DNA of 64,000 nt, from positions 6,262,001 to 6,326,000 of the forward strand of contig JBBMOL010000018.1 in assembly GCA_037954665.1 (NCBI GenBank), written 5' to 3'. Positions 12,258 through 24,287 of this stretch are shown here, piece by piece. Origin of the DNA: Laguncularia racemosa (taxonomy: Eukaryota; Streptophyta; Magnoliopsida; Myrtales; Combretaceae). The position numbers were made by a program, and so were the translations under genes. Each line of letters opens with the position of its first letter. The stretch's first letter is position 1. The notes beneath the pieces are model-generated. The model was not told where the DNA came from. It made no database searches and saw nothing but the letters and a program-made list of their open reading frames with translations.

Positions 12258-12300
12258 TGATGTCACTCTTAGTTGACATTCTCTAGATAGAGGTCAATTT

Positions 12301-14500
12301 ATTCCTTCCTTTGATATGTTTTCAAGAAGTTGTCACTTTGTTAATGTCAAACTTTAATATAATAGACAACAGTAGACTTATACCTATCTAGTTTTGTTAT
12401 TTTGGCTAATTTGTCTGTTAGTACTATGTTTAGGATTTAGCATACGAGACCTTCAGTCTTTTCTTCTATTATTTGTGTTTTCTATTATTATAATCTAGTC
12501 TAATATGAATGGATTAAGTAATTTACTGTATGTGTTTTCTCTTAAGAGTACTTTGGCCTACAACATTTTCTATGTTTCTTCCTTTATATGCATTATGTTG
12601 TTATATTTCCAATTTTCTATGAATAATGATGGAATATGTAGATTTTTTTTACATTTTTTCTGCTTTTTTCCTTTATGTAACAACAACAGTCTAATAGAAG
12701 TCAAAGATAAAAAAGGTATTATATAAAGGCATGAACCTAAGAGGAGATGGTAATTTTCTAACGTGATTATATATAATATTATGTTATATATATATAATCG
12801 TATTATATATAAATACATATAAATGATATCTATATAATTGTAACAAATATAAAAAAAATATACATGTTATATATATAAGCCGATTAAATGTTTTTTATAA
12901 CATGGACAAATACATAAAATATATAACATTTGTACACATGTAAACGAAATGCAACATTAAAATATTTAAAATAAAGACTTTACATTTACATAATATTTTA
13001 GAATGTGCAAATAATCCTTTCATTGTTGTTAGAAACCCAAAACCATTGCTAAAAGGATACCTTAGCAAAAGTTTTTGGAGCATTAGTAATAGTTTAAAGT
13101 GTAAGTGCATATCTTTAAAAAGTTATGAGAAGGTAATGTTATATGTAGAACTATGCAGTGGGTTGTACTAAGGGGCTAGCTTGTTTAGCTCACCTACAAA
13201 GTAAGTTAGGTTGAAAAATTTTAACCACTTTAAAAAGCAAGCGACATAGCCTAGTTTGTTTAAACCATAGGTTAACTTGTTATGAGCTAAGGTTAGCATA
13301 TTAGCCCACATGACACACCACACCACACTTTCCCTTCCCCTACCCTACCTCTCACCTTATCTATATGTATGTTTTTTCATACTCTCTTGTCTCTTAGTTT
13401 ATGTAATCAACCAAAATGTATGCATTGGTCAAACGTGTTGGAATAGGTGATTGATCTGTTTAACCCATCAACTTATGATGGTTTAAAAAATTTAGCTCGT
13501 TTATCTGATGGGTGAAGATGAACTTGCCTATTTAATCCTTATCTATCAAAGATCAAGTTAGGCTTATTTACCTCACTTGTATAGTTATAATCACATGCTA
13601 GAAGTTTAAGAATATATCGATATGAGATGAGTACCTTAGCGGGTGGGGTGAGAGTCTTACCGTACAAGTGATCGCCCCACATAAGTCACTGATATCCTTT
13701 AATAGATTGATTGAATTGATAGGCCCCAAAGAAGGTGGCTCTATTGCTAAGCAAGTTAGCAGAGAAGGCACTAAATGCCTAAACAAGACAAAAACCTACT
13801 ATATACTTAACACATGCAAGTCATATGAAATTGTCTTATTAGACCAGAGGTTACCTGCTCGAATGATGAATGTGATTAAGCAAATGAGAGTTCTTCTCTT
13901 TTGCAAGAAGGACTTGGCAGTGTAAAGTTAGGTTTATGCTGTCCCTTGCCACCTATTCCATCTAGGGATGAATCTACTCTTAGGATAAGAGTTTGAAGGT
14001 GCATTGTGGAGAGAAGTCAAATCAAAGGACATAAGATAGAGTATGTATTTGTATATATCTGTGTTTCAATACATTTTATACCTTAAAAAATCAATAATTG
14101 AGCCCATATTAGAAAACTTATATGATTTCGATTGATAAATGACTTGTAGTTTCTTATCTAATATATCAAAGAGAATGGGATGAGTTAGATATCTTCTATA
14201 TACAAAAATATTATAATAATATAATAATTGGGATGGAGGTTATAATTGTAAACGGTTATTTAGGATGTTTATATAGGCAAAAAAAAAAAAAAAAGTGGAG
14301 AGAAGTTATTTAGAATTATCATATAAAAGGGTGTATCCATTATTTGTTGATAATAAATTGTGATCTTAAACAATCTCGTATATGATTAATTCATTTAATT
14401 ATTTATAAGTTATAGCATAGTACCATAGCACAGATACTGCTTTGGGTGGGAAGAAGTTATAAAGCGAATTCGGGTATCGATTTTGTCAAGGGGCTGGTCC
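12301..14500. other. AT-rich intergenic DNA
   Basis: No gene supported. Contains TA-rich tracts at 12765-12880, a run of A at 14280-14294, and an 85-codon chance frame at 13668-13925 with no recognised domain. Confidence 0.5.
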
Positions 14501-14560
14501 ATCTATATCCGTCCCGATTATAATTCTATATTAAAGCGTGAGTGCTGAAGTTGGGTTCTT

Positions 14561-14702
14561 ACGTGAATGCGAGGACCCGCAGAAGCGCGTGGAATTTAAA
14601 TTTTTTCACAATCCCTTTGGACGTTAACGTCATGTCGAAAATGCCCTTGACAGTTATCCGATAACCCAATCACGTGTACCCAAATTCCTTAAAAACGACG
14701 TG
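14561..14702 (+). promoter_or_regulatory. Cluster of ACGTG/G-box cores upstream of the CHYR1-like gene
   Basis: ACGTG occurs at 14561-14565, inside CACGTG at 14671-14676, and at 14698-14702, all within 300 bp upstream of the TATA box. ACGTG is the core of ABRE and G-box sites bound by bZIP factors. Arabidopsis CHYR1 is reported to act in ABA and drought responses, so the cluster fits. Function here is inferred. Confidence 0.5.
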
Positions 14703-14838
14703 ACCTTTATCGTCAAAGTGTAAGAATCTCTCTCTGTCTCCCGCCACCAAATCCATACGTCATGGGGCTCCGTCCCTCTCTGTGTGCTATACATTGTGTA
14801 AATCCAAGCAACTTCCCCTGTTTTGCCCACACAATACC

Positions 14839-14845
14839 TATATAA
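14839..14845 (+). promoter_or_regulatory. TATA box of the CHYR1-like gene
   Basis: TATATAA in the context ACCTATATAAGCACAC. It lies about 480 bp upstream of the start codon and just upstream of a probable non-coding first exon. That exon likely ends at the donor AAAAAAG/GTAACTTTC near 14925 and joins the acceptor TTTCTTCAG near 15285. Confidence 0.6.
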
Positions 14846-15321
14846 GCACACATGTTTATGTAAGTTAGTTATCCAAAACCATCAAACTCAGTTCTCATTA
14901 CTCGCTTCAAGAAAAAAAAAAAAAGGTAACTTTCTTCTGGTACACTATTGTTATCTGATGTTATTGTACGTTGGGGTTTTTCGATATTTGCATCTCCGTC
15001 TTGTTTGATTTCATCTAATTCTAGCCGACCCAGATGAGTTCTGCTGTTAAAATCTTTACTTTTTTCTTTTTTGAAATTGGGTCTGGGAATTTGTGTTTGT
15101 GTTAGAGAAAAGAAGATCCACTAGTGATTTAAAAGTTTTAAAGAACATTGCTTGTTTCAGTATCTGCGTTGTGTATCCCCTGAGGTGATTCTTAGTTGAA
15201 TCTATTGAAATAAGTTTGGTCGTAGAAGCTGTATCTTTTCACTTTTTGTGAAAGTGGGTCTTAATTTGTTTTTGTGTTTCTTCAGATTAAAGGGTTAAAG
15301 GAGCTTTCTTTTAAAAGAATA

Positions 15322-18300
15322 ATGGAGAGTGGATGTCAAGCTCTAATTGCTTCGAAGGAGCTAGGTTTTTCTCAATTATGCAGTGGAAAGAATGGGTCTG
15401 AGATGGATTTCGGTTCGCCAAGTTTCGGGTTTGTATATTATTTTGTCAATGAGAAAATGTTTTGCGAAGAAATTGGATACGGGTGTTTGCTGAAATTTGG
15501 TGTTGTTTTGTTTTTGGTGGCTAGGTGTGTTCATTACAAGAGGAAATGCAAGATAAGAGCACCTTGCTGTAATGAAATTTTTGATTGCAGACATTGCCAT
15601 AATGAAGCAAAGGTATGAGCATATTATAATATCAGCAGTGATGGGTGTGTTCGTTTCGTGGAAAATATTTTCTTCACCTTTTCCCAGTATTTTGTATGAT
15701 CAAAGTTTTAGAGTTGTCGTAAATTATCACACTAATATAGTTAATATGGCTTTTAATGGCAAGTGACGATAAGGGAGGGAAAGCTGGCAGCCGATTTCCT
15801 GTTTTGATTAAACCTCACCGAAAATGTCACTGGAAATATGGAAAATGATTTTCATTTTTAGACAGAGGAAATTGTTTTCTTAAAAGTCCATTAGTATTTT
15901 CCACGGGCCTTCTGTTGTCTTACATCATCATTAGCAGATGACTATGAGGCTTTGACGATAAATACCAAAAAACTTTTACAAAATATCTTCCATGAAGCAA
16001 ACACGCACTTATTAGGAGTATAACTATGATATATTCGTATTCATGGTTTATGGACGGGTTTGTCCTAATTTGAATGAAATGGAATGTTATGGAACAGAAT
16101 TCATTGGAAACAAAAGCATCAGATCGACATGATGTCCCTCGCCATGAAGTAAAGCAGGTGTGATGCTCTATTTCTTATTCAAGTTAATTGTTTGCATGAA
16201 TAACGCCTCTGTGGTTGTCAAATGCTTCTGGTGTGATTATGTAATTAGTAGTTCTAACTCATGACCAGATTTATTGAAATAGACCGACATATAGCTATTG
16301 TGATTCTGCATTAACAGGCGTGGCATTGGTAGCATGTAGCATAAGTACAGGGGTTCCTTAAGCAACCATCTTTCCCCTTGGATATGCAGTGAAAGAAGTT
16401 ATATTGGATGGAATTTCAAATACATATCTCTTTGTTACAATACTCATATATTGCATCTGAGTTTTTTGTTAGCTCATATGTTATTGGACAAAGTCTTGCT
16501 TCAACTCAGTGTCATTGAGAAAAACAATTGCCATTAGTGAGTAGTGAAACACATGTGGTTTCAGCAATCCGGTTTTCTATTTGCATATACGTGCATCTTC
16601 TAACGGCTGCTTTGATTTTACTTGCCAAAGGACTTTATTCCCTTTCTTACTTTGACATATTGGCTTTTCAGGTTATATGCTCCTTCTGTGGCACTGAACA
16701 AGATGTAAGTGGCAGTAAGGAAAATAAAAATAAAAATCAATGCGATTCTGAATCATTTTCATATCTTCTTATATAAATTGTACTTAATTTGTTTATTATG
16801 TGTGAAAAATTTCCAGGTTCAACAAAATTGCATCAACTGTGGGATTTGCATGGGGAAGTACTTCTGTGCAAAGTGCAAGTTCTTTGACGATGATGTAAAC
16901 CTCAACTTCTTGTTTTTGCGATTTTTCATCGAGTTCTCCCTGGATACCAATGCTTATGCAATATTCACTATGCTTTGCAGGTTTCAAAGAATCAATATCA
17001 TTGTGATGGATGCGGTATCTGCAGGTAAATTTACAGTCATACTAAGGTTTAAAACCTTGAAATAAGAAAGTGCCTTTTCCCCTCAAAGTTCCTTGTATCT
17101 TTAATTTATCATTGATGCATTTCTTATCAAGCACATGTTTTCTCCACTTTATGATTTCTCATTCCACTGGGTGAACCTTAATTAATATAAACTTTTTACA
17201 GGACTGGGGGCAAAGAGAATTTCTTCCACTGTGAAAAATGTGGTAAGTGAACAAACTTGCTGAGCGTTTATTTGACATATTACCTTTCTGTGGTTTTCCA
17301 TAGTTCATTTAGTCTTTCAATGATCTTGGAATTTCTTTTAGGATGCTGCTATTCGAAGCTGATGAAAGATGCTCATCGCTGTGTTGAAAGAGCAATGCAT
17401 CACAATTGTCCTGTTTGCTTCGAGGTAAGAGAAGACTTCCACAGATGTAGTTAGAAAATATGCCTAGTAAAACTACGATTCTTTGTTCAGTTTTTCAGTT
17501 ACCATGGTCCTGTTTTGCAGTTCCTTTTTGATACAATGAGGGACATTACAGTCTTACCATGTGGACACACCATACATTTGGAGTGTGCACAAGAAATGGA
17601 ACATTACAGGTAATCATTACTTTTCGAAAACTTGTAATGGATAAATGTTAAATCAAAGGTTGTTTGATCTAAAAGCTTAGATTTAATGGATTTAGTGTAG
17701 TTTTTATCTGTTGGTTAACTTTCCCTCTCATTTGTGGGCTAAAGCTTTTTATCAAACCCATTAAGTAGACCACATAATTAAAGAGGGATGAAATGAGTAC
17801 GTAGGGGTTTGAACTAAGCAACTCCTGTTTTAATATCATGGTAAATTTTAGATTTACAATCATGTGGTCTAAAAGTTTAAGCTTGTTGGATATGGTGCAG
17901 CTTTATTTTTTATTGTTCTGGCAGTTGCTACCTTAGTAAACAGTGACTCTAAGATAGGAATGCAATTTACTTTTTGATATGGCAGATATTCTTGCCCCAT
18001 TTGCTCAAAATCAATATGTGATATGTCCGGCTTGTGGAGAAAGCTTGATCAAGAGGTTCGATTCCTTTGTTTTCCTCACATTCTGGTTGCATGTTTCAAC
18101 CTGTCTCTGTATTATTAGTCCGTTATCCTCCGGAGTGCTGACCGAAGCTTCTAATTCTAATGATTTTCATTCAAAATCCATCACAGATAGCAAAAACTCC
18201 AATGCCACTGATGTACCAAAACAAGATGGTAAGTATTTCAATGCGACTAGAGCAATTAATACAGCCATGGATATTTCAATTGGTTTATAAAGAAGTTTTT

Positions 18301-18466
18301 TGCTTCCTACCAGGTGTGGATTCTCTGCAATGACTGTGGAACTCAATCCCAAGTCCAATTTCACATCTTGGCACATAAATGTCTCAATTGCAGTTCCTAC
18401 AATACAAGGCAGACGAGAGGAGGCCCCGTGACTCCATGCTCCACAGTGCCGGCGACAGTTAGATAG
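15322..18466 (+). CDS. CHYR1: CHY/CTCHY/RING zinc-finger E3 ubiquitin ligase (CHYR1/RZPF34-like)
   Basis: Twelve coding exons with GT..AG introns: 15322-15428, 15525-15612, 16098-16157, 16672-16704, 16817-16894, 16981-17024, 17202-17242, 17342-17424, 17521-17609, 17986-18055, 18187-18228, 18314-18466. They sum to 888 nt, 295 aa, and every phase closes. Residues 37-96 form the CHY zinc finger ([20 protein letters not shown], then CRHCHNEAK). The CTCHY region follows ([26 protein letters not shown]). A C3H2C3-type RING (about 173-216: [21 protein letters not shown]) recruits the E2. A C-terminal zinc ribbon holds ILCNDCG and [17 protein letters not shown]. Relatives ubiquitinate stress-signalling partners in cytosol and nucleus. 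The N terminus is about 20 residues longer than Arabidopsis CHYR1. The first coding intron (96 nt) has no in-frame stop. The assignment rests on remembered sequences; MIEL1-type paralogues fit less well because of the QQNC and NEAK motifs. Confidence 0.92.
15643..16009. mobile_element. MITE in intron 2 of the CHYR1-like gene
   Basis: The left end reads GTGTGTTCGTTTCGTGGAAA near 15645. The right end, read on the minus strand from about 16008, gives CGTGTTTGCTTCATGGAAGA, an inverted match over about 26 bp (CGTGGAAAATATTTT versus CATGGAAGATATTTT). The interior contains more GGAAAAT/ATTTTCC blocks and has no coding capacity. Element limits are approximate and no clear target duplication was found. 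Confidence 0.6.
17646..17912 (-). mobile_element. TRIM-like LTR remnant in intron 9 of the CHYR1-like gene
   Basis: Two short diverged direct repeats (about 17648-17705 and 17840-17905) share GATCTAAAAGCTTAGATTTAATGG-type blocks (right copy GGTCTAAAAGTTTAAGC). Next to the right copy, TTTTAATATCATGG resembles a decayed reverse of the tRNA-iMet primer site TGGTATCAGAGC, suggesting a minus-strand small LTR element (TRIM/SMART). Internal DNA has no gene. Confidence 0.4.
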
Positions 18467-18668
18467 ATTATGGGAAGGAAAGAAGAGTTCATCTGATTTC
18501 TTGATTCTTGTTGACGAGTCCCCAACTTATATTGTTTTTAAGATGGATCATTGCAAATTTTTGCTTAGGAATGATCTAGGCAACATATTGTTTCTATGGG
18601 AGTCTAAATCCAGTCTCCCTGGGCATAGATCTTGCATATGTTTCCCATGCTGTACATATTTTAGGTTT

Positions 18669-18674
18669 AATAAA
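18669..18674 (+). promoter_or_regulatory. Poly(A) signal of the CHYR1-like gene
   Basis: AATAAA about 200 bp after the stop codon in an otherwise uneventful 3' UTR. Cleavage would be expected near 18690. Confidence 0.55.
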
Positions 18675-18689
18675 AGTACCTTTCTTTAG

Positions 18690-21600
18690 CTGAACTTTCT
18701 ATGGCACCATTGTCTTTCAAATCTTCCTTGCACTTTCAAGTTTATTCATTCAGATCAGGGTTACTAATTGTGCTGCTGATTAACATTCAGAAGAGTTTCA
18801 GTATAAGGTGCCAATGCCATATGACTGAACTTGGGGTGGGGGTTGGTTTGGGTTGCAGAAATCCTGTATATGATTGTAGTGTTATTATAAAATTTCCTAT
18901 TGTAAGAACCTTAAAATTATCAATGAAAATGTCATAATTTCATATAACCAATTAAAACTTAAAATTCCACATTAGCCGTTGATACTTTATTATTATCATA
19001 CCATATTAACTCATTAAAATCAGTTGGATTGATTTGGTTGGGATATATTTAACGTATTAAAAATTGATTTCGATTTCTTGACACTTACTCTTGATTTCTA
19101 AATATGCAATTAAAAGCAACTCAATTCAATTCCATTAACAAGGAAAATTCAATTCTTGCGACAACCCCTAATATCGTAGAAATTAATAGGGTGAAGAAGT
19201 TTTTTTTTTGACTCCTTGGGTATAGTATAATCGGCCATTTCTTCCGTTTCGTCCACTTTTGGAGCACTCATTGCTTTACTTCCGATCTGAGTGGCTACTG
19301 CTCTTCCAAGGCTCACCCAGTATGCTTGTTCGCGAAACTGCTACACAAACCGAATACAAATTACATAGTTTTAAGACCACGAGAATTAAAAAACAAAAAA
19401 GTGATAAAAACTAAATTACATAATTTTGTTTTTAAGACCACGGATTCGCATGTGGTCCCTCGATGACAAACAAAACAGAGGAATGTCCTCTCTTGTTCGC
19501 ATAATTCAATCGATGTCAAATCTCTGTACTGTACAGTGTTTGTTTCTATCCGCAACAGTGATATAGTATCGAGAAACAAGTTTTTTGACTTTCGATCTGA
19601 CGAGGTAAATGTGTTGAAGATTGTGTGTTACTGTTTAGAATATTTATGGTGTCGCGTTTTACTGTAACCGTACGTTGGAAAAATCATAAATCTGTTTCAT
19701 CCTGGACTTGGATAAGACGTATCGCAGCTGAAGAGACGTGTTCCTTGTGATAGGTGTCTACGATTTTCTTCAGGTCTGAATAAAAGATTTTGATTATTAC
19801 GTACCAATCCGAGCTGAATCTGCCACCATAAGTAGCAAAGCAACTGGCGATTAGAATTACGTTGGCATGGTTGTTATTTCTCTATTAATCCCAATTATAA
19901 AACAAAATAGCATTAAAGAAATTATTATTTCTTTTTAATTTTATCTATTTTTGTAAATCAAACTTAACACCAACGTGTATGTACCAATAACGCAAACTTG
20001 AAGGAAGAACTAATCCTTCTTTCATTTTTGGAATAGTTGCAAGTATAACCCTAAAATGACCACACTATAAGATGTCTCTCGTTAATAATTTTCCTAAAAT
20101 CCCTAATTTTTTTCAAAAACGAATATAAAAGGTATCTTGTTGATAATTCTATTAAAATCTCATAACATGGGCTTTTTATTTAAAAAATATATATTTTTCA
20201 TATTTATTTTAATCCTTCCTAGCAAAAAAAAAAAAAAAAAACACATAAAAAAATCAACTCATCACAACTTCAACTCAAACCCAATTTTCTTATTATAAGA
20301 CACTAATTTCTTAAACATGAACTAATCCTATAATATATCAAATGAAAACCCCAGTTTTATTAGGAACATGTAGTAAGTTGTGTTTATTAAACAAAGGGAC
20401 CTTTATAAGGCGTTAAGTGTCACTCATAAGATTGTAAATGACTCAAGTACAAATAATACAATGTCAAGTTAGAGCTCATGTTGTAACTCGATTCGATTAA
20501 ATTTATTTAAATTCAATTCATCCATCAAAAATTACTTTCAATTAAAGTATGTTACTATTCAAAATTGGCTTCTCGCCTAACATCAAGCTCTCATCTATCT
20601 CAATTAAATTGATAAGTTAGTTCGGTTAAAACTCAAGTTTGACATAGTAAGCTTGAATCCAACCTCAATTTTACTGTTGCCAAATTAAACTTAAATAAAT
20701 ACCTATCACTTAAATTTAGTAAAGTCATGATAAACCATTTGGTCTTAAAATTTATGTTATGCCCCTAAATCTTGAGTGAAGTGGCAATTTTTGATATAGC
20801 TCACTAGACCATACAAGGCTTCACGTATCTACTATTCTAAGAAAAATCATAAAAATGTGACTTATATTTTGGCCCAATGCATATTTACAACTTGTATTTT
20901 ATTTTCAATAAACACATAATTCATGTTTTATTTCTATGTCTTGATCTTAGTAAATAGACACATGTTAGTTTTTAGCTAGTCCACTATAATTGATTTGATA
21001 GAATAATATCATTAAATATATGTATTAAATAAATTTTAAAAAACATAAATTTGCAAAAAAGTTTTAAAAAAAAAAGGAAAAGAAATTTTCCAAAAAGTTC
21101 AAAAAGAAATTTATGTTGAAACTTAGTGGGGTTGATGTGGCCACCTGAGGCTTGGAGTGGTTAGCCGCCATGTTTGTAGGGTCACGTGACCCTTTTCCTC
21201 CACCACCTAGTAGTGGTTGGCCACCTTAGGCTGTAAGATAGGTGACAATGACCCTAAGTGGATGGTGAGTGACACAACTTTCTAAGGTGGTGGTTGATCG
21301 CCCATCATCATGAGAAATTATATAGGAAAATTTTACGACTCAATGGGTTCTAAGTTGTTTATTCTTGTTGTTCTTCTTCTTCTCCTTCTTGTTGACTTTG
21401 TTGGTAGTGGTTGACCATCACTACCTTAAGAGCGTTGTATAACCTTTATTGGGAGTTTTTGGTTGCCCATCACTACAGGTGGATTGCGATCCACCATTCA
21501 TTGAAGACTATTATTGGCCACTTTAAGGTTACATTTCAAGAGTTTTATTTTTATTTTTTAATTTATGTACCTTTTCTTTTTATTTTTTTTAGAATTTTTT

Positions 21601-21877
21601 ATTCAAATATTTAATTAAATATATATAATAATATCATTTTATTGAATTAATCATCATGAATAAATTCATGTTTGATATATATTCCTTAAATAAGATTAAC
21701 ACAACAACAAAAAGACAATCCATATATTTGCAAAAGCCCCAAAATATAAATCAAGTTATTTTTCCTAATTACTTTCCCATTTTCCCATTGACTTCAATTG
21801 GAATCACCCCATATGTTACACACTTCTTGGCCAAATTTATCTTTTTATTTTTGTTTATCACCATCTAGTAGTAAATT
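18690..21877. other. Intergenic DNA, mostly featureless
   Basis: AT-rich with an A run near 20225-20242. Around 21130-21500 there are repeated short blocks such as GGTGGTTGRCCATCA and GTTGGCCACCTTAGG that look like decayed repeat DNA. A small possible exon at 19155-19337 is listed separately. No other gene is supported. Confidence 0.5.
19155..19337 (-). other. Possible terminal coding exon or gene fragment, unknown product
   Basis: Minus strand. After an acceptor-like TGTGTAGCAG, an open stretch of about 60 codons has balanced, protein-like composition. It reads FREQAYWVSLGRAVATQIG, then SKAMSAPKVDETEEMADYTI, then PKES followed by a Lys run, and stops near 19155. An in-frame TAG sits just upstream of the acceptor, so it needs an upstream exon. 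I found none with a matching phase: a candidate ATG at 19829 followed by a GTACGT donor has the wrong phase. I do not recognise the family. It could be a relic or part of a small gene. Confidence 0.3.
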
Positions 21878-22100
21878 GGGCAAAATACATAAAAAATGTA
21901 GTTTTTTTTTTTAAATATTACGAGAATAAGTTAAGGGAAAAATATCGTGTTGATAAAATACAAAAAGCATATGTAGTGCATGCATTTTCAATAAAAAAAA
22001 AAAAAGAACTGAGAACACATGCACTACATGCATTTTCAATACAAAGAAAAATCTCTTCTAAAAACACATACACTACATGTGTTTTCAATACAATTTTTCC
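21878..22100 (+). repeat. Left terminal inverted repeat of the Mutator-like element
   Basis: About 220 bp, inverted partner at 27620-27841. It includes GTTAAGGGAAAAAT, GAACTGAGAA and CATTTTCAATACA blocks. The motif TGCATTTTCAAT or TGTGTTTTCAAT recurs at about 50-bp spacing (near 21980, 22029 and 22078), next to ACATGCACTACATG-type half palindromes. These may be transposase binding units. Confidence 0.75.
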
Positions 22101-22449
22101 TTTATACTGAAAACACATCACAAACAACTTTATCTCGTCTCAATCCTACTCGTAGTAAATGACCTAACGATTCTAACAATAATAGATCTATACTCAGTTC
22201 GTCTCACATCCGAGGTAAGAGGAGCTTATGACTCTTTTGTTGCAAGCAATTATGGGAGCTCGTTAAAGTCACACGGAGGAAATAGACTCCACTGTATCAA
22301 AAGCTATAAGTTATCACCGATATCCAGTTAATAGTGGCATGACCTTCGCGAAGCAGGTGGCTTAGGAATGGGACCACTAATAGAGTACCTAAGAGGGGTG
22401 ATGAATGAGTTGGTAATAGGAGCTAAGCTACCTATGATGTCCTTATCCC

Positions 22450-24287
22450 TAACGTTTAGAAGAGTGTGGGCATAATGGATCTACTCATCCCGCCATCATC
22501 CTCCTCGAACTCTTGCTCTATTAACCCTATGGCGCAGTAGTGGTGTAAGTATTGGATCTACTGGAGGTGCATACTCAAGGTCTGCAACAACCTCCCCCTT
22601 TGGTGGTTGCTTATGCTGAGTAGTAGGAAAAAATATAACTCTACCATGATACTCAACTAGCTATGCTCTAACGTCAACAAGTGAAATTGTTGAAGGCGGA
22701 TCAAATGCTATATGTATATGGCATAAGGTGTCAGCCTGAAAGAATTGAAAGAAGACATTTTGGCACAACTTATTCCCTATATAGCATAGTCAACATCATA
22801 TTGTAAGTCTTTTTCTCATCAAATGTCTAATTATTGCTCAAATACACCATACGTAGTAACGACTAATACTTACGTGCCACTAGATGTAGTCTGGATGCAT
22901 GCCATTTCCATATTCCAGTAGGATCTTATAGCAACGATGATCCTTCTAACGGGTAATGTAGGATACATGTAGCGTTATTCAATCAGTGTCGACCCGCCCT
23001 CGCAAATTAATATGGTGTAAGCAGGGCTCTATGTTGACATTGACAAGCACTCGCTAGAATGCACCAAACTAGTGACAGAATATAAACGAATATCAATGGT
23101 ACCCCAAATTTTCCAAATGCCTTTACCCGCACGGTAGAATGGGGGTAGCATGTCAATTAGATCATTAAGATAAGGTTGCCAAATAACCTAACAACAAACA
23201 TAGATAGGTTAATGAAGATTTGTAATGTCTAGCAAATATAAAAATGTAAAAAATAAAACACATTTGTTGTGGGTTATGGCGGTCAAATGCATCCCTATAC
23301 GCTTGAACAAGTGTTTCCGGCTATTTTCCATCGAAACACCAAAGGCCTCCCATCCTCCAATGAAACCCTGTAATTGCTTAAGGGAGCTATATGTAAGAAT
23401 CTATCCTATAGCCAAACTTGCAGAATAATCATTGCTCCCCTCATATCATGTGTATTGGAGATGGATGCACGGCAGAACTGGCAATATGACCAGGCCAAAT
23501 ATGCAGAGTCTCAACTATACTACCTTGCAAAGGTAAAGTCCTCCAAGAGTGGAAGGAACATACAATGGACTAGGTTGCTTGATTTATTTGCAAATGCAAA
23601 GCTTCCTAACAATTGCAAACTGTAAGCACGATTATGATACCTAATTGTCTTATCAGAAGCTTAGGTATGCAAAACTTGAAATTTGTGCTATAACCAAGAT
23701 AAGTTAACTCGAGTTGGACCTCAACATCCTGTAAAGTCGTAGTAACCTCATCATGGGCCATGTGAAAGATGTGTGTCTTAGGCCCCCACCTCTCCACTAG
23801 TAACGTAAGAGGATGCCAATTCAACTAAATAAATGGAAGGCGTGTTAGTCCTATAAACCCACCCTACTTCATATATGGTAACATGCGAGGATCTAACAAG
23901 ATATCATCCTCAATAAGATGAGCGAAGATCTAAAACCAACATTCCGGTTGCTAAGACCTTAGCTTCACCTCGCTCTTGGAGGCTTAGGATCCCCTCAAAC
24001 AAGTCTCAAAGACCTGCTCTCCCATTCTGGCCTCGTAGCACAACAGAGCTAGAAGGCGAGGGGTTGCAAAGCCTCAAAGGATCACTAGTACCCAGGCACT
24101 CCTCCCGCAAATGTTAAACATTTTGGTACAGTTTTTTACGGTGTTCCACAACTGCGTCCTTGCTTCCCTCGAAAGTGACAAACCATGCTTCCATGGCATC
24201 CAATATAGAGATAACCCCACCGGATCGAAAGCTCTTTAGAAGCACCTAGTCATGATGCTCCAAAGTCGAATATTGAGGTGTAGCCAT
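22450..24287 (-). pseudogene. Plant mobile domain (PMD, MAIN-like) pseudogene
   Basis: Minus strand, read from high to low coordinates. The core starts near 23905 with LLDPRMLPYMK and GLTRLPFI, then NWHPLTLLVERWGPKTHIFH (about 23820) and TTTLQDVEVQLEL. It continues with NLVHCMFLPLLEDFTFAR near 23560, LQVWLWDRFLHIAPLSNYRV near 23400, LVFRWK, and VIWQPYLNDLIDMLPPFYRA near 23185. These blocks follow the order of PF10536, the domain of Arabidopsis MAIN/MAIL proteins and of transposon-borne relatives. Stops and frame changes are frequent. An open piece at 24287-24120 lies just upstream. The tail (22850-22450) is Pro/Arg-rich and includes EVVADLEYAPPVDPI. PMD proteins act in the nucleus in silencing and genome stability; this copy is dead. 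Confidence 0.75.

Larger units (their letters stand above)
9560..12300 (+). mobile_element. PIF/Harbinger DNA transposon, decayed copy 1
   Basis: The plus strand carries the two genes typical of plant PIF/Harbinger elements in the usual arrangement: a DDE_Tnp_4 transposase (about 9848-10870) followed by a Myb/SANT-like DNA-binding protein (about 11271-12257). Both are broken by stops and frame changes. I could not identify the terminal inverted repeats or the 3-bp target duplication, so the outer limits are estimates. Confidence 0.75.

Noticed and set aside
13800..13830. AACACATGCAAGTC, which resembles a conserved 16S rRNA string
   Set aside because: The surrounding sequence shows no other rRNA similarity, so this is a chance match and not an rRNA or organelle insertion.
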